Of a DNA stretch of 64,000 bases, positions 47,574 to 55,325 are shown piece after piece. Within the stretch, counting starts at the first letter, position 1, and each line of letters starts with the position of its first letter. The notes beneath the pieces are model-generated. The model ran no database searches and was not told the DNA's origin. It saw nothing but the letters and a program-made list of their open reading frames with translations. The DNA is taken from assembly GCF_000427465.1 (NCBI RefSeq), contig NZ_ATYB01000014.1, forward strand, positions 2,596,058 to 2,660,057, written 5' to 3'. The position numbers and the translations under genes were made by a program. Source of the stretch: Sinorhizobium arboris LMG 14919 (GTDB lineage: Bacteria > Pseudomonadota > Alphaproteobacteria > Rhizobiales > Rhizobiaceae).

Positions 47574-48875
47574 ATGAGAAATAACCTGCTTCCCGTTGCC
47601 GCGCTGCTGCTCGGTACACTGTTTCTCTTCCTTGGAAACGGTCTGCAGGGCCTGCTCCTGCCGGTGCGCGGCACGGCGGAAGGATATCCGACCACCATCC
47701 TCGGCCTGCTCGGTACGCTCTGGGCCACCGGTTTCGTGCTCGGCTGCTTCTTCGCGCCCAATGTCGTCAAGCGCATCGGGCATGTGCGCGCCTTCAGCGT
47801 GTTCACGGCTCTGATCGCGATCGTCTCCCTGTTGACGGGCATTCTGATCGACCCGATCTGGTGGCTGGCGCTCCGTGCGGTCACAGGTTTCTCCACCGCC
47901 GGGACCTCGATGATCATCGAAAGCTGGCTGAACGAGCGCGCCACCAATGAGAGCCGCGGCGTGATCTTCTCGCTCTACATCGCCATCACCCTTTTCGGTG
48001 TCGTCGGCGGCCAGATGATGATTCCCTTCGGCGAGACGTCGACGACCCTCTTCTTCATGATCTGCGGCATTCTCTATTGCGTGGCGATGCTGCCGACGCT
48101 GTTGTCCAGGGCCGCTTCGCCGCAGCCGCTGAAACAGGTCCGTCTCGACCTGCGCGGCCTCTACCGCAATTCGCCGGTCTCCTTTCTCGGTATCCTGCTC
48201 ATCGGTATCGCCAACGGCGCGTTCGGCACGCTCGGCGCGGTCTTCGGCCGCCAGGCCGGGCTGTCGGACAGCACCGTAGCGACGATGATGAGTGTGGCGA
48301 TCTTCTCGGGCGCCGCCATGCAACTGCCGGCCGGCCGCATCTCCGACCGTATCGACCGCCGCTATGTGCTTGCGGCTCTCGCCGGTGTCGGCGCTCTCGC
48401 AGGCCTCCTGATCTTTCTCGTCGAGCCCGGTCAGGTCTGGATCGTTCTGACGCTGATCGCGATCTACGGCGCAGCCGCCAATGCGCTCTACCCGATCGCA
48501 GTTTCCCACGCCAACGACTTCGCCACACCCGAGGACTTCGTGAAGGTTTCGGGCGGGCTCCTGCTGCTCTACGGCATCGGCACAATCATCGGTCCGACGA
48601 TCGGCGGGCCGATAATGACCGCCAGCGGCCCCTATGGCCTCTTCATGATCACGGCCTGTGCGCATATGCTCATCACTGCCTACGCAATCGTCCGCAGCCG
48701 CCGGCGCGCACCGGTACCCGCGGCCGAGCGTGAAAACTTCTCGCCGGTCAATGCCGGCACGGCGACGACGCCGGAGAGTCTGCAGCTCTCGCCGCGTGCG
48801 GCTCCGCTGGAGGAACCGCCGGACGAAGGCGCCGACGACCCCCAAGAGGAGGAGAGATCGAATGAGCCTGTTTGA
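47574..48875 (+). CDS. Major facilitator superfamily transporter
   Basis: A 433-residue protein with about twelve membrane helices: LLLGTLFLFLGNGLQGLLLPV opens it, GFVLGCFFAPNVVKRIGHVRAF carries a helix 2-3 loop motif, and ESWLNERATNESRGVIFSLY marks the YfkF/YcaD-type branch with a conserved SWLN-R motif. A polar, acidic and Pro-rich tail follows residue 380 (APLEEPPDEGADDPQEEERS). The substrate is unknown. Its last 14 bases overlap the DUF1192 gene. Confidence 0.87.
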   Translation: MRNNLLPVAALLLGTLFLFLGNGLQGLLLPVRGTAEGYPTTILGLLGTLWATGFVLGCFFAPNVVKRIGHVRAFSVFTALIAIVSLLTGILIDPIWWLALRAVTGFSTAGTSMIIESWLNERATNESRGVIFSLYIAITLFGVVGGQMMIPFGETSTTLFFMICGILYCVAMLPTLLSRAASPQPLKQVRLDLRGLYRNSPVSFLGILLIGIANGAFGTLGAVFGRQAGLSDSTVATMMSVAIFSGAAMQLPAGRISDRIDRRYVLAALAGVGALAGLLIFLVEPGQVWIVLTLIAIYGAAANALYPIAVSHANDFATPEDFVKVSGGLLLLYGIGTIIGPTIGGPIMTASGPYGLFMITACAHMLITAYAIVRSRRRAPVPAAERENFSPVNAGTATTPESLQLSPRAAPLEEPPDEGADDPQEEERSNEPV

Positions 48876-49050
48876 CGAGGACCAACCGAAAAAGAAGATC
48901 GAGCACGAGATCGGCAGCGATCTTTCGCTGCTCTCCGTGGACGAGCTTGGCGCACGCATCGCGCTTTTGACGGAGGAGATCGCAAGGCTGGAAGCGGAAC
49001 GGAACCGCAAGTCGGCAAGCCGTTCGGCCGCCGAAAACCTTTTCCGTTGA
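48862..49050 (+). CDS. DUF1192 small protein
   Basis: A 62-residue protein MSLFDEDQPKKKIEHEIGSD followed by LSLLSVDELGARIALLTEEIARLEAE, a short amphipathic coiled coil, ending SAAENLFR. This matches the DUF1192 family found beside rcdA in alphaproteobacteria. The start follows GGAGGAGAG and lies inside the end of the MFS gene in another frame, so translation is coupled. Function unknown; location next to rcdA hints at a cell-cycle link. Confidence 0.85.
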   Translation: MSLFDEDQPKKKIEHEIGSDLSLLSVDELGARIALLTEEIARLEAERNRKSASRSAAENLFR

Positions 49051-49095
49051 AGCACGGAAAGTCTGGGAGGTTGAACCCATCGGAATGCCTGTGGC

Positions 49096-49110
49096 TTAAC
49101 CGCATATTAA
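49096..49110 (+). promoter_or_regulatory. CtrA-like box 1 in the rcdA upstream region
   Basis: Exact TTAA-N7-TTAA (spacer CCGCATA), 300 bases before the rcdA start and 111 before the terminator arm. Confidence 0.5.
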
Positions 49111-49206
49111 GCATTTTCTGCGATTATCGGATCATCCGGTTCCTTCCGGACTCAGACAATTTCACCGACTGGCGAATGGGTCTGATTTTTCTCCCTGTTT
49201 TACCTT

Positions 49207-49234
49207 GAGAGCCGCTCCGCGCGGCTCTTTTTTT
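49207..49234 (+). terminator. Rho-independent terminator upstream of rcdA
   Basis: GAGCCGC-TCCGC-GCGGCTC followed by seven Ts. It ends either a long 3' UTR of the MFS/DUF1192 operon or an independent small RNA. Confidence 0.85.
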
Positions 49235-49270
49235 GCTTTGCGACAGGCGGTCTCCAGAGAATTGTGGAGA

Positions 49271-49285
49271 TTAACCCTTTCTTAA
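49271..49285 (+). promoter_or_regulatory. CtrA-like box 2 upstream of rcdA
   Basis: Exact TTAA-N7-TTAA (spacer CCCTTTC), 125 bases before the rcdA start codon, past the terminator and so well placed to control rcdA alone. Confidence 0.55.
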
Positions 49286-49409
49286 GAATGCTCTTGCGCG
49301 GAATGCGGTATGGGATCATTCTTCGAGCATGGAGGGGCCTCAGGAAACTTTTCCCAGAGCCGCCCGTCCGCCTGACAGTCGTGATGCGTTGGAACCAGGG
49401 AATACAGGC

Positions 49410-49928
49410 ATGTCCGATAGAGGATTGAATACCGTCAGTTTCGCCGGTCACGCTGCGTCATCGGCGCAGTTCAAGGCACTCTATGCTGAAGGAATGGGCC
49501 TGGTCGAGGAAACGGCAAGCTATCTCGATGGCCCCGGCCGCACTGCCGCCAAGGTGCTGCCGCGCATGGCGTCCGTTCTCTATGCTGCCGAGTCGATGCG
49601 CCTCACCACTCGGCTGATGCAGATGGCCTCGTGGCTCCTGCTGCAGCGTGCCGTCAACAATGGCGAGATGAGCCGCGAGCAGGTCCTGTCGGAAAAAAGC
49701 AAGGTGCGTCTCGACAGCTTCAACGTCGACCGCAACGCACCCGGCTGGAACGATCTGCCGGAGAGCTTCCGCGAGCTGATCGAGCGGTCGCTCAGGCTGC
49801 AGAACCGCGTCGCCCTGCTCGACCGCGAGATCTACCGGCCGCAGGAGGCAACGAGCTTCGTTCCGGACAACCAGAACGGCGTCAAGGCGCAGATCAAGCT
49901 GCTGCAGACCGCCTTCGGAGCGAACTGA
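49410..49928 (+). CDS. rcdA: Protease adaptor RcdA (DUF1465)
   Basis: A 172-residue helical protein. In Caulobacter RcdA works with CpdR and PopA to deliver the cell-cycle regulator CtrA to ClpXP. The start at 49410 (MSDRGLNTVSFAGHAASSAQ) is preferred over the in-frame upstream ATG, which adds a Pro/Arg-rich stretch unlike the family. The core matches: FKALYAEGMGLVEETASYLDGPGR, VLYAAESMRLTTRLMQMASW and LLLQRAVNNGEMSREQV. The C-terminus is flexible (TSFVPDNQNGVKAQIKLL). Two CtrA boxes lie upstream, suggesting CtrA controls its own degradation factor. Confidence 0.87.
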   Translation: MSDRGLNTVSFAGHAASSAQFKALYAEGMGLVEETASYLDGPGRTAAKVLPRMASVLYAAESMRLTTRLMQMASWLLLQRAVNNGEMSREQVLSEKSKVRLDSFNVDRNAPGWNDLPESFRELIERSLRLQNRVALLDREIYRPQEATSFVPDNQNGVKAQIKLLQTAFGAN

Positions 49929-49960
49929 CCGGAGGCAACTTCACTGCCGCAGAATTCAAA

Positions 49961-49985
49961 GCCCGGCCATGCGCCGGGTTTTTCT
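49961..49985 (+). terminator. Rho-independent terminator of rcdA
   Basis: CCCGGC-CATGC-GCCGGG followed by TTTTTC, 33 bases past the stop. Confidence 0.85.
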
Positions 49986-50092
49986 GTCAGGCGAGCGCGG
50001 GAAAGGTTGCCTGGGACTTGACCCGAGGATCCATGCACGGGCCATCGAACCAGAACGGGGCACATAGCCGAAGGTGGCCCGCAGCAGCCAAC

Positions 50093-50116
50093 AAAAAGCC
50101 CGGCAGGGCCGGGCTT
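50093..50116 (-). terminator. Rho-independent terminator of rpmE
   Basis: AAGCCCGGC and GCCGGGCTT arms with a 3-base loop; on the minus strand it reads into TTTTTG. 26 bases past the rpmE stop. Confidence 0.85.
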
Positions 50117-50142
50117 CAGAAAAAACGCAGTAGCGCCTGATA

Positions 50143-50364
50143 TCAGAGACCGAGGCCTTCGAAGCGCTTCTTGAACTTGGAAACGCGTCCGCCGCGATCG
50201 ACGAGCTGCTGGTTGCCGCCGGTCCAGGCCGGATGCGACTTGGGGTCGATTTCCAGGTTCATGGTCGCACCTTCCGTACCCCAGGTCGAGCGGGTTTCGT
50301 ATTCGGTGCCGTCGGTCATGACAACCTTGATCGTGTGGTAGTCGGGATGGATGTCTGCCTTCAT
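50143..50364 (-). CDS. rpmE: Large ribosomal subunit protein bL31, zinc-free form
   Basis: 73 residues starting [20 protein letters not shown] at 50364; the longer upstream frame is not part of the protein. The N-terminal KADIHPDYH and the SHPAWTGG segment are typical of bL31. The four zinc-ligand cysteines of the C+ form are absent (VMTDG and IDPKSHPAW where Cys would be), so this is the C- form. It is monocistronic with its own terminator. Confidence 0.96.
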   Translation of the reverse strand: MKADIHPDYHTIKVVMTDGTEYETRSTWGTEGATMNLEIDPKSHPAWTGGNQQLVDRGGRVSKFKKRFEGLGL

Positions 50365-50653
50365 AACAATCTTCCTAGAGTTCCAGGGTCCAATTGTCGC
50401 AAGGCATTGCGACTTTGGGACCGAACACGTAAATGAAGCCGCAGACCGCTCTTGGGCCGCGGCTTCCCAATTCGATGCCGTGCCTATACATGAAGGTCTG
50501 CGGGATAACAAGTGCCGCGCGGAAGACTTGTGATCTCTGCATGTTCATCGGATCGGCACGATCCGGGGCGGTAGCAGATCGCAGTCGCACAGCCATGCGC
50601 CTCCTCGGCGCGTGACGCTGTTGCACCCCGTGACAGGCGAACGGGGAGGCCAC

Positions 50654-52456
50654 GTGCCAAGACAAGAAAAACAAGCGCCGGCGCGCAGATCCATCCGCCC
50701 GCTCGCCACCGTGCTGCCCTATCTCTCGCGCTACCGCGGCCTTGCGATCGGCGCTGCGATCTCCCTGACCGTTGCGGCTGTCACTACGCTGACATTGCCC
50801 ATGGCCGTTCGCCGGATGATCGATCACGGCTTCTCCAATTCCGATTCCGGCTTCATCAATACCTATTTCTCAATGCTCATGGTGATAGCGGTGGTCCTCG
50901 CCCTGGCCAGCGCCGCCCGTTATTACTTCGTCATCTCGCTCGGCGAGCGCATTGTCGCCGATCTCAGGCGCGACGTCTTCGCCCGCGTCATGCAGCTTTC
51001 GGCCTCCTTCTTCGACGTCAATCAGTCCGGGGAGATCGTCTCGCGGCTCACGGCCGACACGACGCAGATCAAGTCGGCGGTGGGTGCGACGGCGTCGGTG
51101 GCGCTTCGTAACCTGATCCTCTGTCTCGGTGCGATGGGCATGATGGTCTACACGAGCCCGAAGCTCTCGAGCCTCGTGCTCGCCGCAATCCCGCTCATCG
51201 TCTTCCCCCTTGTCGGCTTCGGCCGCTCGGTACGCCGGCGCTCGCGCGAAGCGCAGGACATGCTCGCAGCCGCCTCCGCCTATGCCGGCGAAGCGATCGC
51301 CGCCACCCGCACGGTGCAGGCTTTCAATGGTGAGGAGAGCGCACGATTGCGGTTCGGCAACGCGGTTGAGGCGGCCTATCGCGCCGCTCGCGCTGCGACC
51401 AGGGCACGCTCGGTTCTGACCGCCTTTGCCATCACCATGATCTTCGGAAGCGTGGTTGCCGTGCTCTGGTTCGGTGCACGGGACGTCCTCGCGGGTTCGC
51501 TTTCAGCCGGCACGCTCGGTCAGTTCCTGCTCTATTCCGTATTCGCGGCAGGCAGCCTCGGCGCACTCTCGGAGGTCTGGGGCGAGCTCTCGCAGGCGGC
51601 AGGCGCCGCCGAGCGTCTGAACGAGCTGCTGAGCGAGGTACCGGAGATCAGGGCGCCCGATCACCCGGTCGCTATGCCCGTTCCTGCCGCAGGCGCGGTC
51701 GAGTTCGACGAGGTCCACTTTGCCTATCCCGCCCGTCCGGACTACAAGAGCCTCAGGGGCTTGAGTTTTTCGGTAAGGCCGGGCGAGACGGTCGCGATCG
51801 TCGGGCCGTCCGGCGCCGGCAAGAGCACCGTCTTCTCGATGCTGTTGCGCTACTACGACCCGGCAAAGGGCACCGTTCGCATCGACGGTACGGACGTGCG
51901 CACGGTCGACCCCGAGGACCTGCGCGAGCGGATTGCGATCGTGCCTCAGGACGTGACCATCTTCGCCACCTCGGTGCACGACAACATCGCCTTCGGCGTG
52001 CCGGACGCAAGCCGTGAAGCGGTCCGCGCCGCCGCTGTCGCGGCACAGGCCGAAGAGTTCATCGGAAGGCTGGAACATGGTTACGACACGCTGGTCGGCG
52101 AGCGCGGCGTGACCCTTTCCGGCGGCCAGCGCCAGCGCATCGCGATCGCACGCGCCATCCTCAAAAACGCTCCGATCCTTCTTCTCGACGAGGCAACCTC
52201 GGCGCTCGACGCGGAGAGCGAAACGCTGGTGCAAACGGCGCTCGACGGCCTGATGAAGGAGCGCACGACGCTCGTCATCGCCCATCGGCTCGCCACCGTG
52301 CTCAAGGCGGACCGCATCCTGGTGATGGAACATGGCCACATCGCCGAGGAAGGCACCCACGAGTCGCTGATCCGCCAAGGCGGGCTTTACGCAAAGCTTG
52401 CGCGGCTGCAGTTCGATCACGGCGCGGAAGCACTCTTCGTCGCTTCGCGAAGCTAG
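50654..52456 (+). CDS. ABC transporter, fused permease and ATPase (exporter type)
   Basis: A homodimeric-type exporter of 600 residues. I prefer the GTG at 50654 because GGGGAGG lies eight bases before it; an upstream in-frame GTG at 50612 has no such signal. Six membrane helices fill residues about 30-320 (LAIGAAISLTVAAVTTLTLP, FFDVNQSGEIVSRLTADTTQIK as a coupling region). The ATPase has Walker A GPSGAGKST, Q-loop VPQDVTIFATSVHDNI, signature LSGGQRQRIAIARA, Walker B ILLLDEATSALD and the H-loop VIAHRLAT. It resembles MsbA/lipid and drug exporters; the substrate is unknown. Confidence 0.92.
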   Translation: MPRQEKQAPARRSIRPLATVLPYLSRYRGLAIGAAISLTVAAVTTLTLPMAVRRMIDHGFSNSDSGFINTYFSMLMVIAVVLALASAARYYFVISLGERIVADLRRDVFARVMQLSASFFDVNQSGEIVSRLTADTTQIKSAVGATASVALRNLILCLGAMGMMVYTSPKLSSLVLAAIPLIVFPLVGFGRSVRRRSREAQDMLAAASAYAGEAIAATRTVQAFNGEESARLRFGNAVEAAYRAARAATRARSVLTAFAITMIFGSVVAVLWFGARDVLAGSLSAGTLGQFLLYSVFAAGSLGALSEVWGELSQAAGAAERLNELLSEVPEIRAPDHPVAMPVPAAGAVEFDEVHFAYPARPDYKSLRGLSFSVRPGETVAIVGPSGAGKSTVFSMLLRYYDPAKGTVRIDGTDVRTVDPEDLRERIAIVPQDVTIFATSVHDNIAFGVPDASREAVRAAAVAAQAEEFIGRLEHGYDTLVGERGVTLSGGQRQRIAIARAILKNAPILLLDEATSALDAESETLVQTALDGLMKERTTLVIAHRLATVLKADRILVMEHGHIAEEGTHESLIRQGGLYAKLARLQFDHGAEALFVASRS

Positions 52457-52469
52457 AACGGGATGAGCC

Positions 52470-54119
52470 TCAGCCTTCCGCGGCGGCGTTGCGCCCGGCG
52501 ACACGGCCGGAAAAGATGCAGCCGCCGAGGAAGGTTCCTTCCAGCGCGTTGTAGCCGTGCATGCCGCCGCCGCCGAAGCCGGAGACTTCTCCCGCGGCAT
52601 ATAGGCCCCGCACCGGCTTGCCGGAAAGTTCCAGTACTTGGCCGGACAGATTGGTCTGCAGCCCGCCGAGTGTCTTGCGTGTGAGGATATGCAGGCGCAC
52701 CGCAATCAAGGGACCGGCCCTGGCATCGAGAAGGCGATGCGGCCGCGCCGTTCTGAGCAACCGATCACCGCGATAAGAGCGCGCGCCGCGGATGGCGGTG
52801 ACCTGCGCGTCCTTCGAGAAGGGATTGGCGATCTCGCGGTCACGCGCCTCGATCTGCTCTCTGATGTGAGAGGCCGAGAGCCGGTTTTCGCCCGTAAGGC
52901 CGTTCATTCCCTCGACGAGGTCCTCCAGGCGGTCGCGAACCACGAAGTCCTCGCCCTTTTCGATAAAGGCCTGCACTGGGGCTGGCGGATTTCGCCCGAG
53001 CCTCTTCAGCAGAAGCGCGACGCTCTTTCCGGTCAGATCCGGATTCTGCTCCGACCCGGACAGGGCAAACTCCTTCTTGATGATCGCTCGCGTCAGGATG
53101 AACCAGCTGTAGTCGTGGCCGCTGCGACGGATCGCCTGCAGAGTTGCGAGCGTGTCGAAGCCGGGCATCGCCGGAGCGGGGAAACGATTGCCGTCGGCAT
53201 CGCACCAGAAAGACGACGGCCCCGGCAGGATGCGGATGCCATGATCCGGCCAGATCGGGTCGAAGTTCCTGAGACCTTCGGTATAATGCCACATGCGGTC
53301 GGCGTTGATCACCGAGCCACGCGCCCGGGCCGCAATCTCCAGCATTCTGCCGTCGACATGATGCGGCACGCCGCTGATCATCGCGGCCGGCGGGTGGCCG
53401 AGGCGTTTGCGCGGCCAGTTGCGGCGTACGAGTTCATGATTGCCGCCGATACCGCCGGACGTCACGATGACCGCACCCGCCGAGATCTCGAAGTCTCCGG
53501 CGACATCCCGTGAACTGCGCACGCCGCGATCCACCGGGTCGGCTTTGAGGATCGCGCCGCGCGCGCCCGTGACGGTGCCGTCGTTCGTCACGAGCTCATC
53601 GACCCGATGGCGGAAACGGAAGCGGACGAGGCCGCCGGCCTCGGCCTGCCGCACGAGCCGGATGAAGGGTTCGAGCACGGAAGGACCGGTACCCCAGGTG
53701 ACGTGGAAGCGCGGGACCGAGTTGCCGTGGCCGTGAGCCAGCCCGCCGCCGCGTTCGGCCCAGCCGACGATCGGGAACCAGCGCATGCCGAGGGAGTGCA
53801 GCCAGCGCCGCTTCTCGCCGGCGGCGAAGTCGAGATAGGCCTCGGCCCACAGGCGCGGCCAATGATCCTCCGGGCGGTCGAATTGCGACGCCCCCATCCA
53901 GTCCTGCCGCGCCAGTTCGCGGCTGTCACGGATACCCATGCGCCGCTGCTCGGGGCTGTCTACGAAGAAAAGACCGCCGAGCGACCAGAATGCCTGGCCG
54001 CCGAGATTCTGTTCCCCTTCCTGATCGAGAACGATCACCTTCCGGCCGCGCGCCGCAGCCTCGGACGCCGCCACGAGCCCGGCGAGACCGGCACCGATGA
54101 CCAGCACATCGCAATCCAT
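52470..54119 (-). CDS. FAD-dependent dehydrogenase/oxidoreductase (KsdD/fumarate reductase fold)
   Basis: A 549-residue flavoprotein. The start at 54119 (MDCDVLVIGAGLAGLVAASE) has AGGGGGG nine bases upstream; the ATG three codons earlier is too close to it. The FAD motif GAGLAGL is at residues 9-15, then GKKVIVLDQE-type sequence (RGRKVIVLDQEGEQNLGGQAFWS), ITSGGIGGN-type motif (VIVTSGGIGGNHELV), and the C-terminal FAD-binding GLYAAGEVSGFGGGGMHGYNALEGTFLGGC. It resembles the FAD_binding_2 family of ketosteroid dehydrogenase-like enzymes. Substrate unknown; it converges with the ABC gene, 13 bases apart. Confidence 0.88.
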   Translation of the reverse strand: MDCDVLVIGAGLAGLVAASEAAARGRKVIVLDQEGEQNLGGQAFWSLGGLFFVDSPEQRRMGIRDSRELARQDWMGASQFDRPEDHWPRLWAEAYLDFAAGEKRRWLHSLGMRWFPIVGWAERGGGLAHGHGNSVPRFHVTWGTGPSVLEPFIRLVRQAEAGGLVRFRFRHRVDELVTNDGTVTGARGAILKADPVDRGVRSSRDVAGDFEISAGAVIVTSGGIGGNHELVRRNWPRKRLGHPPAAMISGVPHHVDGRMLEIAARARGSVINADRMWHYTEGLRNFDPIWPDHGIRILPGPSSFWCDADGNRFPAPAMPGFDTLATLQAIRRSGHDYSWFILTRAIIKKEFALSGSEQNPDLTGKSVALLLKRLGRNPPAPVQAFIEKGEDFVVRDRLEDLVEGMNGLTGENRLSASHIREQIEARDREIANPFSKDAQVTAIRGARSYRGDRLLRTARPHRLLDARAGPLIAVRLHILTRKTLGGLQTNLSGQVLELSGKPVRGLYAAGEVSGFGGGGMHGYNALEGTFLGGCIFSGRVAGRNAAAEG

Positions 54120-54294
54120 GAAAGGCATCCCCCCTCGTGTCCCCCGATCGCTTTTGCCTTCGATGGCTTCATGGTCTCGGTGCGTCAGTGAAACACTGAA
54201 ACGCTCCGGAGACGCAGGAACGCGAGCGGGAGCCACATGCACTTCCCGTCGATTGTTACGCGCACGTCAAGGTCAATTCAAGATTCGGGAGAAC

Positions 54295-55323
54295 CTATTT
54301 CTCCGTGAGTTTGAGCTCGATGCGGCGGTTCTGCGCGCGGGCCTCCGGGCTTCCGCCAGGCGCAATGGGCTGGTATTCCCCGAAACCCGCCGCCACCAGC
54401 CGGTCGGCCGGAACGCCTTTAGAGATCAGGAATTTGACCACGGAAGTCGCACGAGCGGACGACAGTTCCCAATTGTCCCTGAAGCGTCCTGTACCCGACA
54501 GCTGAACATCGTCCGTGTGGCCGTCTACGCGCAGGACCCAGTTGATCTCTGCCGGGATTTCCTTGGCAAGGTCGAGAAGAGCTGTCGCGAGTTTCGTCAT
54601 TTCGGCCTGCCCTTCGGGATTCAGGTCGCTGCCGCCCGATGGAAAGAGCACCTCCGACTGAAAGACGAAGCGGTCACCGACGATCCGGATGTTCTCCCGA
54701 TCCGAAAGGATCTCCCTCAGGCGGCCGAAGAAGTCCGAACGGTAGCGGTTGAGCTCCTGGACGCGCTGCGCCAACGCGACGTTCAACCTGCGGCCGAGAT
54801 CCGCGATCTTCGCTTGCGAGGCCTCGTCTTTCGCCTCCGATGCCTGGAGTGCTCCTTCGATGGCGGCGATCTGGCTGCGAAGCGCTGCGATCTGCTGGTT
54901 CAAAAGCTCGATCTGGCTCATGGCCCGGGCGCTGACCTGCCGCTCGTTCTCGAGCTCCGAGCCCAGCCGGCCGATCTTTTCATCGGCGACTTCCGCGTTT
55001 CCGGCGCCCCGGTCGAGCAGCGCCTGCAGGCGAGAGCGCTCCCCTTCGGATTGCGCAAGCGATGCCTGCAGGTTGGCGAGCGAGTCCTCGAGGTCCTGCT
55101 TGCCGCTCTTCTCGAGCGCCAGGAGCTGGGTGAGCTCGTTGATCTGACTGTTCAGCCGGCTCAAGACCTCGTCCTTGCCGCTGATCTCCCTTCCGAGCAG
55201 GAATTGTGCGGTCACGAAAACGCTGAGCAGGAACATGATCGCCATGAGCAGCGTCGTGAGCGCGTCGACGAAACCCGGCCAATAGTTGATCGCCCGCGGA
55301 TCGCGGCGTCGGGATAGCGCCAT
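54295..55323 (-). CDS. MotB/OmpA-like peptidoglycan-binding stator subunit with coiled coil
   Basis: 342 residues starting MALSRRRDPRAINYWPGFVD at the ATG at 55323 (a TTG two codons earlier is the alternative). One membrane helix (about 20-42) carries Asp20 in FVDALTTLLMAIMFLL, where MotB has its proton-binding Asp. A long coiled coil (about 48-190: LSRLNSQINELTQLLALEKS) leads to an OmpA-like domain with VDGHTDDVQLSGTGRFRDNW and ELSSARATSVVKFL. It starts two bases after the MotA-like gene ends. No flagellar genes are near, so this is probably a stand-alone, envelope-acting proton-driven complex. Confidence 0.85.
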   Translation of the reverse strand: MALSRRRDPRAINYWPGFVDALTTLLMAIMFLLSVFVTAQFLLGREISGKDEVLSRLNSQINELTQLLALEKSGKQDLEDSLANLQASLAQSEGERSRLQALLDRGAGNAEVADEKIGRLGSELENERQVSARAMSQIELLNQQIAALRSQIAAIEGALQASEAKDEASQAKIADLGRRLNVALAQRVQELNRYRSDFFGRLREILSDRENIRIVGDRFVFQSEVLFPSGGSDLNPEGQAEMTKLATALLDLAKEIPAEINWVLRVDGHTDDVQLSGTGRFRDNWELSSARATSVVKFLISKGVPADRLVAAGFGEYQPIAPGGSPEARAQNRRIELKLTEK

Positions 55324-55325
55324 GA

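Larger units (their letters stand above)
49051..49409. other. Intergenic region upstream of rcdA, possible small transcript
   Basis: It holds two exact CtrA boxes (49096-49110, 49271-49285) and, between them, a strong terminator (49207-49234). A transcript starting near the first box and ending at the terminator would be about 100 nt and contains a small hairpin TCCGG-N6-CCGGA. The second box is well placed for rcdA itself. Confidence 0.5.

Noticed and set aside
47466..49055. Minus-strand frame of 529 codons opposite the MFS gene
   Set aside because: Antisense to the MFS transporter and DUF1192; composition is Arg/Asp/Glu-rich without motifs.
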